This document shows positions 16,813 through 24,935 of a stretch of DNA of 64,000 bases, piece by piece (the first letter of the stretch is position 1; each line of letters begins with the position of its first letter). A program made the translations under genes and the position numbers. The notes under the pieces are model-generated. The model did not search any database. It worked only from the letters and a program-made list of their open reading frames with translations, and was not told the DNA's origin. Source of the DNA: Mycolicibacterium hippocampi (GTDB taxonomy: Bacteria > Actinomycetota > Actinomycetes > Mycobacteriales > Mycobacteriaceae). Location: assembly GCF_010723735.1 (NCBI RefSeq), contig NZ_BLLB01000002.1:4464001-4528000 (forward strand), given 5' to 3'.

Positions 16813-17624
16813 ACACGGACATGATCGCGCAACTTGTCCAGCCGAACCGGGCCGATGCCGTCGACATCGGCGAGCTGATCCACGCTGGCGAACCGACCGT
16901 TGGCCTCGCGCCACGCGACGATCGCCGCAGCAGTCACCGGCCCCACCCCGGGCAGCGTGTCGAGCTCCTCGAGGGTCGCCGAGTTCAGGTCGACCAGGCT
17001 CGTCGGCCCGGAGCTCGCGCCGCCTGCCCCCGGCGCCGCCGGGGACGCGGCGGGATCCGCCACCACCGAGCTGCCCATCTGCACCGGCTGGCCCGGCGCC
17101 ACCCCGATACCGACGACGATCTGCTCCCCGTCGGTGACACGCCTGGCCATGTTGAGCCCCAGCAGGTCGGCGCCGTCGACCGCGCCACCCGCGGCCTCCA
17201 GGGCGTCGGCGATCCGGGCCCCGGGGTCGAGCGTGACCAGACCGGGCGCGTTGACCAGACCGACGACGCTGACCACGACGGGCGCCGCCGGCCCGGCAGA
17301 AGCCGACTCCGGGCTCGGGGCAGCCGACGAAACCATCTCCACCGGCGGGAGTTTCGCCGAGACCACCGTAGGTGGTCGATCACCGAACAAGCTCAACACC
17401 GTCACCAGCACGGCGACCGCACCGACGGCACCCAACGCGACCACCCCGGCCCGGCCCGGGTCAGCCCGGACCTTCGAGATCCAGGCGGCCGGGCCCGTCG
17501 ACGTGGATTCCGGCAGCCAGCGCGACAACGACGTGTCGGGCTGCTCGCCGACGTCCCCGACACCGGTGTCTTCGGCTGCACCGAGGCGTCGATGCAGCCG
17601 CTCGGTGGGCAGTTCGGTTGACAT
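16809..17624 (-). CDS. comEA: ComEA-like DNA-binding protein
   Basis: A 271-residue protein: cytoplasmic N-terminus, one membrane anchor (about residues 58-78, GVVALGAVGAVAVLVTVLSLF), a SLBB-type domain (VVSVVGLVNAPGLVTLDPGA) and a C-terminal double helix-hairpin-helix (DLNSATLEELDTLPGVGPVT and ADVDGIGPVRLDKL). This is the ComEA layout for binding double-stranded DNA outside the membrane. ATG at 17624 is preferred over the longer frame from 17684, because MSTELPTERL begins the conserved part. Translationally coupled to comEC. Confidence 0.88.
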   Translation of the reverse strand: MSTELPTERLHRRLGAAEDTGVGDVGEQPDTSLSRWLPESTSTGPAAWISKVRADPGRAGVVALGAVGAVAVLVTVLSLFGDRPPTVVSAKLPPVEMVSSAAPSPESASAGPAAPVVVSVVGLVNAPGLVTLDPGARIADALEAAGGAVDGADLLGLNMARRVTDGEQIVVGIGVAPGQPVQMGSSVVADPAASPAAPGAGGASSGPTSLVDLNSATLEELDTLPGVGPVTAAAIVAWREANGRFASVDQLADVDGIGPVRLDKLRDHVRV

Positions 17625-17736
17625 GCGCCCGACGGTAGGCTGGCCGGCCGACGTCAGCGGGTCCTGGCGCGACGGCCGCCTCACTCTGGGGATGAACGCC
17701 GCATTGGGGACGACGGTGGCTACGATTGCTCCCGAT

Positions 17737-18405
17737 ATGAACCGTCGCGCCCCGATGATCGCAGGCCTTTTGTTCGCGGTGCTCTACGCGACGGCCGTAC
17801 TCGTGATCCCCGCGCTCGCCGGCTCCGACGAAGGAGTCGTCAGGGCGCAGGCGCTGCTCCTGGCGTTCGCCGTGCTCGCCCTGGTCGTCGTGCTGGCGTT
17901 CACGCGGGAACGGTTGACCGGGCCGGCGGCGCACGTGTTCACCATCGGGTCAGCGGTACTGGTCGCCCAGCTGTGTCTCGCGATCTGGTTCACCGGTGGT
18001 CCCGCGCTGCGCCCCGGCCAGCTGGACACCGACGCCGCGCGCGTCGTCGGCGACGTCGGCGCGATGTGGCTGCCCGCCGCCACCGTCGCCCACATCCTGG
18101 TGGCCGTCCCGATCCTGTTGGCCGCCAACGAAGATCTGTTCCCGCGGTGGCTGGGCACCGGCGCTGCGGTCTTCACCGTCGAGCAGCTGGTCGAGACCAT
18201 CACGATCATCGGGCCGCCCGGTAGCTTCATCTCCCCCGGCGGCCCGATGAACCAGTACCTCGGCGGCACGCTGACGGCCGCGTTCTTCCTGGGGGTGGGG
18301 ATCGCGCTGTCGGTTGGTGAGAACACCGCCGATCCCGCGCCACCCGACGACCCGGGTGCCGTCGAGGGCACACCACCCGTCGATCAATGCGCAGCAGATG
18401 AGTGA
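17737..18405 (+). CDS. Hypothetical polytopic membrane protein
   Basis: A protein of 222 residues with about six hydrophobic segments (for example MIAGLLFAVLYATAVLVI, ALLLAFAVLALVVVLAF and VAHILVAVPILLA) and a polar, acidic C-terminal tail. I do not recognise a family. The open frame extends far upstream, antisense to comEA, and ATG codons occur at 17692 and 17737; the second is chosen because the hydrophobic N-terminus follows directly. Neither has a strong ribosome-binding site. It is divergent from comEA and lies at the edge of the conserved block. Confidence 0.6.
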   Translation: MNRRAPMIAGLLFAVLYATAVLVIPALAGSDEGVVRAQALLLAFAVLALVVVLAFTRERLTGPAAHVFTIGSAVLVAQLCLAIWFTGGPALRPGQLDTDAARVVGDVGAMWLPAATVAHILVAVPILLAANEDLFPRWLGTGAAVFTVEQLVETITIIGPPGSFISPGGPMNQYLGGTLTAAFFLGVGIALSVGENTADPAPPDDPGAVEGTPPVDQCAADE

Positions 18406-18506
18406 CAGCGCCTCTCGTGCCGACCCCCTTCGCTCGATGTGTCGTGTGTCCGCACAGCGAGACGATGGGCCGGCACGGCGCATTTATTGATGTACTTTCG
18501 GCCCCT

Positions 18507-18974
18507 ATGCGCACTCCACCGAGCAAAAAACCGACGAACGTTCTCGCGGCGGTCGGTGTGTTCGCGTCTGCTGCGATGCTGTACGCACCGGTTGCCAACG
18601 CCGACATGCTCTCTGGGAACTACGAGTTGCGCATCGAGGGCCGGAATGACTTCCATACATGGGCATGGGCGGTCTCACGCTGTGGCGGTAGCCCTGACTG
18701 CCGCTACATCACCGCGATACCCATGCCGATCGCGAAGGCCTTCTCGTACACCGGTGAGACTCAAATGACCGACGGCCGATACGCACTGACTGTCGATGTG
18801 CCAGACGGATTGCGCTGCGGGAACATCTACTACGGACCTGTCATTCCCACCCGCGACGTCTATTCGTGGGATGCGGCCACACTGCGGGGAACGCTGGAAT
18901 CGTCGTTTGCGGTGGGGTGTGACGGAAGGCCCGGCGGAACGTACGTCTATCCGTTCACGCTCGTGATGATGTAG
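18507..18974 (+). CDS. Small secreted protein, Cys-containing
   Basis: A 155-residue protein with a Sec signal peptide: a basic N-terminus (MRTPPSKKPTN), a hydrophobic core (VLAAVGVFASAAMLYA) and an ANA cleavage site near residue 32. The mature part has four cysteines (SRCGGSPDC, LRCG, VGCDG), consistent with two disulfides. It resembles the secreted protein at 24355 in the order of GxY, WxxS-C-C and C-DG features. Function unknown. Upstream 18406-18506 shows no clear promoter. Confidence 0.7.
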   Translation: MRTPPSKKPTNVLAAVGVFASAAMLYAPVANADMLSGNYELRIEGRNDFHTWAWAVSRCGGSPDCRYITAIPMPIAKAFSYTGETQMTDGRYALTVDVPDGLRCGNIYYGPVIPTRDVYSWDAATLRGTLESSFAVGCDGRPGGTYVYPFTLVMM

Positions 18975-19005
18975 CCCGCCCGGCGGGGTGTGACGTTGCC
19001 CGAAA

Positions 19006-20058
19006 CTATGCCGGGGTGTCCATTTCGCGTTTGATCTCCAGTGCGATGTCGATGAGTTGGTCTTCCTGGCCGCCGATGAGTTTGCGTTGTCCGGCGCGGT
19101 GCAGGAGTTGGTGTGCGGGCACCCCGTAGCGTTCGGACTGGCGGATGGCGTGTTTGAGGAAGCTGGAGTACACCCCGGAATAGCCCATGATCAGCGCGTT
19201 GCGGTCCAACAGGCATTCAGCCGGCATCGCCGGGGCCACCACGTCCTCGGCGGCATCGGCGATCTCGAAGAAATCGATCCCGGTCTTCACCCCGATCTTG
19301 TCGAACACCCCGATCAACGCCTCGACCGGCGCGTTACCGGCCCCGGCGCCGAACCGCCGGCACGACCCGTCGATCTGCTTGGCCCCGGCACGGACGGCCT
19401 CGATGGAGTTGGCCACCCCCAGACCCAGGTTCTCGTGACCGTGAAAGCCCACCTGGGCGTCGTCGCCGAGCTCGGCGACCAGCGCCGACACCCGATCGGC
19501 GACACCTTCGAGCACCAGTGCCCCGGCCGAGTCGACCACATACACACACTGGCACCCGGCATCGGCCATGATCCGCGCCTGCTTGGCGAGCTTGTCCGGG
19601 CCGATGGTGTGGCTCATCATCAGGAACCCGACGGTCTCCAGACCGAGTTCGCGGGCCAGGCCGAAATGCTGGATCGACACGTCGGCCTCGGTGCAGTGCG
19701 TGGCGATCCGGCAGATCGACCCGCCGTTGTTCTGCGCCTCTTTGATGTCTTCCTTGGTGCCGACCCCGGGCAGCATCAGGAATGCGATCTTGGCGTTGCG
19801 GGCCGTCTGCGCCGCGAGCTTGATCAGCTCCTGCTCCGGGGTCTTGGAGAACCCGTAGTTGAAGCTCGACCCGCCCAGACCGTCACCGTGGGTCACCTCG
19901 ATGACCGGCACCCCGGCGGTGTCGAGCGCGGCGACGATCGCGCCCACCTCCTCGGCGGTGAACTGGTGGCGTTTGTGATGACTGCCGTCGCGCAGCGACG
20001 TATCGGTCATCCGGATGTCCCACATCGGATCGAAATAGATGGTGTCGATGCCACTCAT
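19006..20058 (-). CDS. hsaF: 4-hydroxy-2-oxoacid aldolase (HsaF/DmpG family)
   Basis: A 350-residue aldolase that cleaves 4-hydroxy-2-oxo acids to pyruvate and an aldehyde. The N-terminal TDTSLRDGSHHKRHQF gives the substrate Arg23 and metal-binding Asp24; His206 and His208 (GFHGHENLG) complete the metal site. The C-terminal communication domain that channels aldehyde to the dehydrogenase is present. The start overlaps the hsaG stop (ATGA-type), typical of this pair. In steroid degraders HsaF and HsaG finish the dienoate branch of ring A/B breakdown. hsaE (hydratase) is not adjacent. Confidence 0.93.
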   Translation of the reverse strand: MSGIDTIYFDPMWDIRMTDTSLRDGSHHKRHQFTAEEVGAIVAALDTAGVPVIEVTHGDGLGGSSFNYGFSKTPEQELIKLAAQTARNAKIAFLMLPGVGTKEDIKEAQNNGGSICRIATHCTEADVSIQHFGLARELGLETVGFLMMSHTIGPDKLAKQARIMADAGCQCVYVVDSAGALVLEGVADRVSALVAELGDDAQVGFHGHENLGLGVANSIEAVRAGAKQIDGSCRRFGAGAGNAPVEALIGVFDKIGVKTGIDFFEIADAAEDVVAPAMPAECLLDRNALIMGYSGVYSSFLKHAIRQSERYGVPAHQLLHRAGQRKLIGGQEDQLIDIALEIKREMDTPA

Positions 20059-21002
20059 GCTTGCCCTCCTGACGACGCGGACAGCGATGCCCCGGCACTC
20101 TGCTTGGCGATCTCCTCGCCGACCTTGGTCGCCGCCGCGGTCATGATGTCCAGATTCCCCGCATACGGCGGCAGATAGTCACCGGCGCCTTCCACCTCGA
20201 TGAACGTCGTCACCACCGCCTGCCCGCCGGAGTTCATCGACGGATCGTCGAACTGCGGGTCGTTGAGCAGCCGGTAACCCGGCACATAGGTCGCCACCTC
20301 GGCCACCACATCACGGATCGACGCCGCGATCGCATCACGATCAGCGTCCTCGGGGATCGCGCAGAAAATAGTGTCCCGCATGATCATCGGCGGATCGGCC
20401 GGATTCAGGATGATGATCGCCTTACCCCTGGCAGCGCCGCCGATGTGCTGCACGCCGGCGCTGGTGGTCTTGGTGAACTCGTCGATGTTGGCCCGAGTCC
20501 CCGGTCCCGCCGACGCCGAGGACACCGACGCCACGATCTCCCCGTAGGCCACCGGGACCACCCGCGACACCGCATACACGATCGGGATGGTCGCCTGACC
20601 GCCACAGGTCACCATGTTCACGTTCGGCGCATCCAGATGCTCCCGCAGATTCGCCGGCGGGATCACCCCCGGCCCCACCGCCGCCGGGGTCAGATCGATC
20701 GCCCGGATCCCCGCCTCGGCATACCGCGGCGCCGCATCCCGGTGCACATACGCACTGGTCGCCTCGAACACCAGATCCGGCTTCTCCTCACGCGCCAACA
20801 ACCAGTCCACACCCTCATGCGAGGTCTCCAGACCCAGCTTGCGCGCCCGGGCCAGACCCTCACTGTCAGGATCGATGCCGATCATCCACCGCGGCTCCAA
20901 CCACTCCGAACGCAGCAACTTGTACAACAGATCGGTACTGATGTTGCCCGACCCCACGATCGCCACCTGAGACTTCGGCGCACCCGTCCCGGTCATTGAC
21001 AC
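20055..21002 (-). CDS. hsaG: Acylating aldehyde dehydrogenase (HsaG/DmpF family)
   Basis: A 315-residue CoA-acylating dehydrogenase. The Rossmann motif VAIVGSGNISTDLLYKLL is at the N-terminus and the catalytic Cys133 lies in NMVTCGGQATIPIV. It oxidises the aldehyde delivered by HsaF to acyl-CoA. It sits between a crotonase-fold gene (20 bases upstream) and hsaF (overlapping), so all three are likely one operon. Residue order and length are standard for the family. Confidence 0.93.
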   Translation of the reverse strand: MSMTGTGAPKSQVAIVGSGNISTDLLYKLLRSEWLEPRWMIGIDPDSEGLARARKLGLETSHEGVDWLLAREEKPDLVFEATSAYVHRDAAPRYAEAGIRAIDLTPAAVGPGVIPPANLREHLDAPNVNMVTCGGQATIPIVYAVSRVVPVAYGEIVASVSSASAGPGTRANIDEFTKTTSAGVQHIGGAARGKAIIILNPADPPMIMRDTIFCAIPEDADRDAIAASIRDVVAEVATYVPGYRLLNDPQFDDPSMNSGGQAVVTTFIEVEGAGDYLPPYAGNLDIMTAAATKVGEEIAKQSAGASLSASSGGQA

Positions 21003-21021
21003 TCCCCACTGTCATCGCACA

Positions 21022-21864
21022 TCACAACTTTCCCCTCATCGATTGGATGTCGACTCCACCCAGTGAACCGTTGCCCATCTCAGCGTTGTGGGCATGGGCG
21101 AAGTGATGAAGTCCGAACACCGCGTCCATTCCGCTGCGTAGACCCATCTGGTCCTCGCATTGGTTGACAGCCCGTTTGGCCAGCGCGAGTCCGAACGTCG
21201 GCATCGCCGCGATGCGCGAAGCCAAAGTCAGCGTCTCGTCAAGCAGTCGGTCGCGTGGCACCACCCGGTTGACCATGCCTACTTCGTAGGCCCGCTGCGC
21301 GGTGAATCGGTCGCCGGTATAGAGGGCCTCCTTGGCGAACCGCGGACCGAGAACCCACGGGTGGGCAAAGTACTCGACCCCGGGTATTCCCATGCGTAAC
21401 ACGGGGTCAGAGAAGAATGCGTCGTCGGCAGCCACGATGAGATCACACACCCAGGCGAGCATCAGACCGCCCGCGATGCAGGCGCCGTGCACCATCGCGA
21501 TGACCGGCTTGGGAATCTCGCGCCAACGCCTACACATCCCCAGGTAGACTTCGGTCTCTCGGGCGAAGCGCTGGTCTCCTGCGGGTTTTCCCACGTGATC
21601 CCACCACAGCGCCGCGCGGTTTTTGTAGTGCACATGATGATCGCGTTCCGGTGTGCCGATGTCATGCCCGGCACTGAAATGCTCTCCGCTGCCGCATAAA
21701 ACGATGACGCGGACATCGTCGTCATCTACCGCGCGGGTGAAGGCGTCATCCAACGCGTAGGTCATCGCCGAGTTCTGCGCATTGCGGTACTGCGGACGGT
21801 TCATCATCACTGTGGCCACACCGTCGGCCACCTGATACGTCACCACGTCGCTGTTGTTCTGCAT
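21022..21864 (-). CDS. Enoyl-CoA hydratase/isomerase-family protein
   Basis: A 280-residue crotonase-fold protein. The oxyanion-hole region is clear (EHFSAGHDIGTP, then HGACIAGGLMLAWVCDLIVA). The two glutamates that catalyse hydration in classical enoyl-CoA hydratase appear replaced (GGLML and DPVLRMGIPG), so it may be another crotonase-fold activity such as a hydrolase or isomerase. ATG at 21864 follows a GGCGG stretch; a longer frame from 21984 is possible. It probably heads the operon with hsaG and hsaF. Confidence 0.82.
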   Translation of the reverse strand: MQNNSDVVTYQVADGVATVMMNRPQYRNAQNSAMTYALDDAFTRAVDDDDVRVIVLCGSGEHFSAGHDIGTPERDHHVHYKNRAALWWDHVGKPAGDQRFARETEVYLGMCRRWREIPKPVIAMVHGACIAGGLMLAWVCDLIVAADDAFFSDPVLRMGIPGVEYFAHPWVLGPRFAKEALYTGDRFTAQRAYEVGMVNRVVPRDRLLDETLTLASRIAAMPTFGLALAKRAVNQCEDQMGLRSGMDAVFGLHHFAHAHNAEMGNGSLGGVDIQSMRGKL

Positions 21865-22002
21865 CTGGCCGCCTTTCGATCCGACGCCGTTGGCGCGCAT
21901 GCCATCATGGTGGGCGGACGATCTGCGCGGTCGACGTACGCCGCCCACTGACTGGATGTTGTCTGCCTCACACCACCGGTCCACACCCCCGACGGCGCAA
22001 CG

Positions 22003-22482
22003 TCAGAGCGGGTCCAACGACGAGATGAGCCAGTGTCCATCAACCTTGGCCAGTCCGACCATGACGCTGCTCGCGGATTGAACGGGATCAGGATTGTCGC
22101 GGCTCGTTGTGGTCTGATCGAGGAATAACAAGACTTTCGCGTGGTCGGCATGCACTTCGACGGGAGCGGACCGCACGATGGTCGCCGCGGCGTGGACGTC
22201 TCTCTGTTTGGCCGCCGGCGCCACGATCTGGTCGGCGAACTCGCGGTAATAGGTGAGTAATTCACCGGTCAGATGTGTCTGCGCCGCGGCCAGGTCACGG
22301 TCCAGACTGTCGGGCGCATAGGACAACAACGCCGCGGCACCCTGCGATGCCGCACTCACTACTGCCGTCTCGGCTGCAGAGATCTGCTGATCAGCCCGGT
22401 ACTGACCGAAGTACAGTGCGGCCACCAGCGCAGCAGCTGTCACCACTGAGAGACAGACCGCAATCAGGCGCCGACGTGCCAC
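22003..22482 (-). CDS. Mce-associated membrane protein
   Basis: A 159-residue protein with one N-terminal membrane helix (LIAVCLSVVTAAALVAALYFG) and a periplasmic domain: AAETAVVSAASQGAAALLSY, LTGELLTYYREFA, VLLFLDQTT and a final DGHWLISSL. This layout is that of Mce-associated (Mas) proteins encoded after mceF in mycobacteria, which stabilise or assist Mce complexes. It is the second of two such genes here, 125 bases after the first. Confidence 0.8.
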   Translation of the reverse strand: MARRRLIAVCLSVVTAAALVAALYFGQYRADQQISAAETAVVSAASQGAAALLSYAPDSLDRDLAAAQTHLTGELLTYYREFADQIVAPAAKQRDVHAAATIVRSAPVEVHADHAKVLLFLDQTTTSRDNPDPVQSASSVMVGLAKVDGHWLISSLDPL

Positions 22483-22606
22483 TACCCGACCCTTCCAGCT
22501 GCTGTTACGTCGAGAGTCTTCCGAGGTTGCGCCGCCCGATGTGGTGTCGTCGATATCCTCAGCGCCGCAACGTTCGTCGGTTCATCAACTTTCGCCACCA
22601 TCACCG

Positions 22607-23314
22607 TCACGGAACGAACTCCACCTTCGACATCTTTATCTGCCCTCCGTCTCTGACTACATCGACACTGAGGCGCCACGTCCGGGGTTGTTGATTGGAA
22701 CCGGCGGAATCGGTGATTGTGGTTGCGGCACTGACTAATACGACTGCAGAGTCGCCTGTCATCGACTCGATCGCAGTGGCTTGCACCGTTGCGCTCGTGA
22801 CCGCCTGTGATTCCTTGGCGACCTCGACGAATTCCTCAGCCGTGTCCTGGAAGTCGTCCCGAAACTGCCCGGTGGAGTGATCGAGAATCCGCTGGACGTT
22901 GTCTTGAGCCTTACTGCTGTCGATCGACATCAACGCGACGACGGCCTGTCCGGCTGCAGCGGAGAACTCCGCTCGACTCTGCCGCTCACGATCACCCTGC
23001 TGTTGATTCCACACCAGGTAGCCGCCTGTCGCCACGAGGGCGCACATCGCGAATACAGCGATTCCAGCGAGGACCGTCACCGGCTTCGGTCCACGCCACC
23101 GTCGATCTGATCGCGGCAACTGCGACTCCACTACCGGATCGGTAGCCTGCCGATCAGTTTTGGCCTCTACGTCCGGGGACTCGAAGGTGTCTCCGGCTCC
23201 TCCAGACGTGCGCAGCTCCCGAGCGCGCGCGCGTGCCGCGTCGGCCAGCACCTCTGCTGCCACCGCCTCGGCTTCGGCTAGTTGGGCGAGTTCAGTGAGG
23301 TTGTCGCCCCGCAT
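22607..23314 (-). CDS. Mce-associated membrane protein
   Basis: A 235-residue protein. Residues 1-40 are an Ala/Glu-rich helix, about 75-97 is a membrane helix (VTVLAGIAVFAMCALVATGGYLV) and the rest is a periplasmic Mas-type domain (AAAGQAVVALMSIDSSK, STGQFRDDF, then a C-terminal IKMSKVEFVP). The extended N-terminal cytosolic helix is common among Mas proteins. It lies downstream of the mce operon on the same strand, separated from mceF by secreted-protein genes. ATG at 23314. Confidence 0.82.
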   Translation of the reverse strand: MRGDNLTELAQLAEAEAVAAEVLADAARARARELRTSGGAGDTFESPDVEAKTDRQATDPVVESQLPRSDRRWRGPKPVTVLAGIAVFAMCALVATGGYLVWNQQQGDRERQSRAEFSAAAGQAVVALMSIDSSKAQDNVQRILDHSTGQFRDDFQDTAEEFVEVAKESQAVTSATVQATAIESMTGDSAVVLVSAATTITDSAGSNQQPRTWRLSVDVVRDGGQIKMSKVEFVP

Positions 23315-23457
23315 GATCGACCTCTTTTCTCGCGGCCGCGCTCGTCCCTGGGTGCCGCGTGCAACGCGCGCTGTCGCAGAACGCTAGCCGACATACCAAT
23401 GTGTCGAGGCAGAGTTCCCGCCCAGCGGTCTCTGTACGAATGATCGGATATCTGCGC

Positions 23458-23785
23458 TCACCAGTGACGCAACGAGCACAGGGTGCCGTCCGAACCGGCA
23501 GCCGTGACGACGACGATTCCGTCCACGGCGAGTTCACATCGCATGACGCCCGGCGACCGTGTCGAACCTTGGGCGACCGCGACCATCGCCCACTGTTCAG
23601 GATCGGTGAGCATGACGTCACGGACCCATGGTCGTCCCGGTACCAACGGAACTTCGGCCTTGGGACTGAACACATACGGATCGTGGCTGTAGTCCACCCG
23701 TCGGATCATCGCCTTGTGCCGTCACCGGTCTTGCGGCAGCGACGGTCATCGCCAACACCGATGAGACGAGGGCTGCGCGGGCCAT
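23458..23785 (-). pseudogene. Frameshifted small secreted protein, MmpS-like domain
   Basis: One frame from ATG 23785 encodes a signal peptide (MARAALVSSVLAMTVAAARP, then VTAQGDD). The mature domain continues only in the +1 frame from about 23710: RRVDYSHDPYVF, LVPGRPW, MRCELAVDGIVV and GTLCSLRHW, stopping at 23458. The VAQG...RCxxxVDG...C pattern resembles the soluble C-terminus of MmpS-type proteins. A single-base change joins the two parts, so this is either a pseudogene or a sequencing error. As it stands, an 83-residue fragment without signal peptide could be made from an ATG at 23709. Confidence 0.5.
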
Positions 23786-23819
23786 GAGGCTGTTGCACGT
23801 CAGCAGCACCCCGTACCGC

Positions 23820-24245
23820 TCAGCTGTTGCCACGCACCCACCGACTCGAACCATCACCCGCGACACAAGTCAGGAAGAGTCCGTCGGGAGCCTGCGCCAC
23901 CTGGTTCAGATATCCTCCGCAGTAGTGATTCTCGTTCTTGATTCCCGCCATCGGTGGTGACCGGAAGTAGCGGGGGGCGTAGCGGCGCGGAGATCCGCAG
24001 AACACCAGACGTCCCCACGAAGTGGTGCCGAACACGAACTGGCTCGTGTCCGAGCACGACGCGCCGAGAACGACCCCGCCGGTGATCCCGGGTACGCACG
24101 ATGGCTCGTTGCAGTCGACGGGCTCGGCGGCGGAGATACCCGGCGTGAGCATCCCGGCGACCAGAAACCCGGCCACCAAGACCGGAACTATCCGCACGAA
24201 AACCACTGTGACACGGTCGGCATCCGGCGCTATAGAAATGTCCAC
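23820..24245 (-). CDS. Small secreted protein, Cys-rich
   Basis: A 141-residue protein with an N-terminal hydrophobic stretch (IVPVLVAGFLVAGMLTPGIS) followed by SAAE, a plausible signal-peptide cleavage site. The mature part carries six cysteines (VDCNEPSC, GASC, VFCG, YCGGY, LTC), suggesting three disulfides. I do not recognise the family. It lies downstream of mceF on the same strand but beyond a plus-strand gene, so it is not in the mce transcript. Divergent from 24355. Confidence 0.62.
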   Translation of the reverse strand: MDISIAPDADRVTVVFVRIVPVLVAGFLVAGMLTPGISAAEPVDCNEPSCVPGITGGVVLGASCSDTSQFVFGTTSWGRLVFCGSPRRYAPRYFRSPPMAGIKNENHYCGGYLNQVAQAPDGLFLTCVAGDGSSRWVRGNS

Positions 24246-24354
24246 CAGGTGGGAGTTCGGAGGTCAACCGGGGGCAAACATCGGACAGTGAGTTGCAGTA
24301 GGACGGGCAGCGACGGTTGGTGTCGCCGTGCGTTGATCGAGTTGAGGAGTCGCG

Positions 24355-24870
24355 ATGCGCATGTCGAGGGTGTTGACAACGGCCGCCGTGATCGCCGGCG
24401 GGGTGACAGTTGCCGCCGCGACACCGGCGGCGGGCGGTCCCAGCGACTGGGGCCTGAACGGCACGTACATTTTCACGTCCAACGGTGAGTGGGCGAAGGT
24501 CAACGACGTTTTTCGGGACGAGGCGAGTATCCGTAGTACGTGGACGATCTCGTCGACCTGTAGCTACCCCACTGAGTGCACGGGGACCGTGAGCAGCGAC
24601 TGGGGATGGACCGCGCCCATCTACCAGAAGGGCGCCGTCTGGTATGTCAAGCGGACCGTGGACAACTGGCAGCCCTGCCCCGACGGCACCGCCGCCCCCG
24701 GGCTCCAGGTGTTCCGGTTCTATCCGTCCGTCCCAGACGGCAGCGCGGCGGACCCGACGTCAACGACTCTGTTCGGCGATGATCAGACCACAGGGATCAG
24801 CGGCTCCTGCGGGAGCAGCAAGGTGGTCTTCATCAGCATCCCGTTCAAACTCGTCAAGACAAACGTCTGA
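24355..24870 (+). CDS. Secreted protein of mycobacterial type
   Basis: A 171-residue protein with a clear signal peptide (MRMSRVLTTAAVIAGGVTVA and AAATPAAGG). The mature part begins DWGLNGTYIFTSNGEWAK and includes STWTISSTCSYPTECTGTV, VWYVKRT and NWQPCPDGT; four cysteines. Proteins of this layout are common as mycobacterial secreted hypothetical proteins and often occur near mce loci. No enzymatic motif is visible. It converges with mceF, with a strong hairpin between the two. The secreted protein at 18507 looks distantly related. Confidence 0.72.
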   Translation: MRMSRVLTTAAVIAGGVTVAAATPAAGGPSDWGLNGTYIFTSNGEWAKVNDVFRDEASIRSTWTISSTCSYPTECTGTVSSDWGWTAPIYQKGAVWYVKRTVDNWQPCPDGTAAPGLQVFRFYPSVPDGSAADPTSTTLFGDDQTTGISGSCGSSKVVFISIPFKLVKTNV

Positions 24871-24905
24871 CGCGACCGCGGGCGCCACGACGACCGCACG
24901 CGACC

Positions 24906-24935
24906 TCCCGGCATGGCCCCTCGTTCATGCCGGGA
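24906..24935. terminator. Hairpin at the end of the mce operon
   Basis: TCCCGGCATG (24906-24915) and CATGCCGGGA (24926-24935) are perfect 10-base complementary arms with a 10-base loop. The hairpin spans the mceF stop codon and sits 36 bases after the convergent secreted-protein gene. It probably works in both directions. There is no long U-tract, which is usual for mycobacterial terminators. Confidence 0.7.

Noticed and set aside
21943..21957. Possible weak operator copy upstream of the hsaGF operon (GCCCACTGACTGGAT)
   Set aside because: Only about 10/15 and the distance (79 bases to the near edge) fits neither spacing class.
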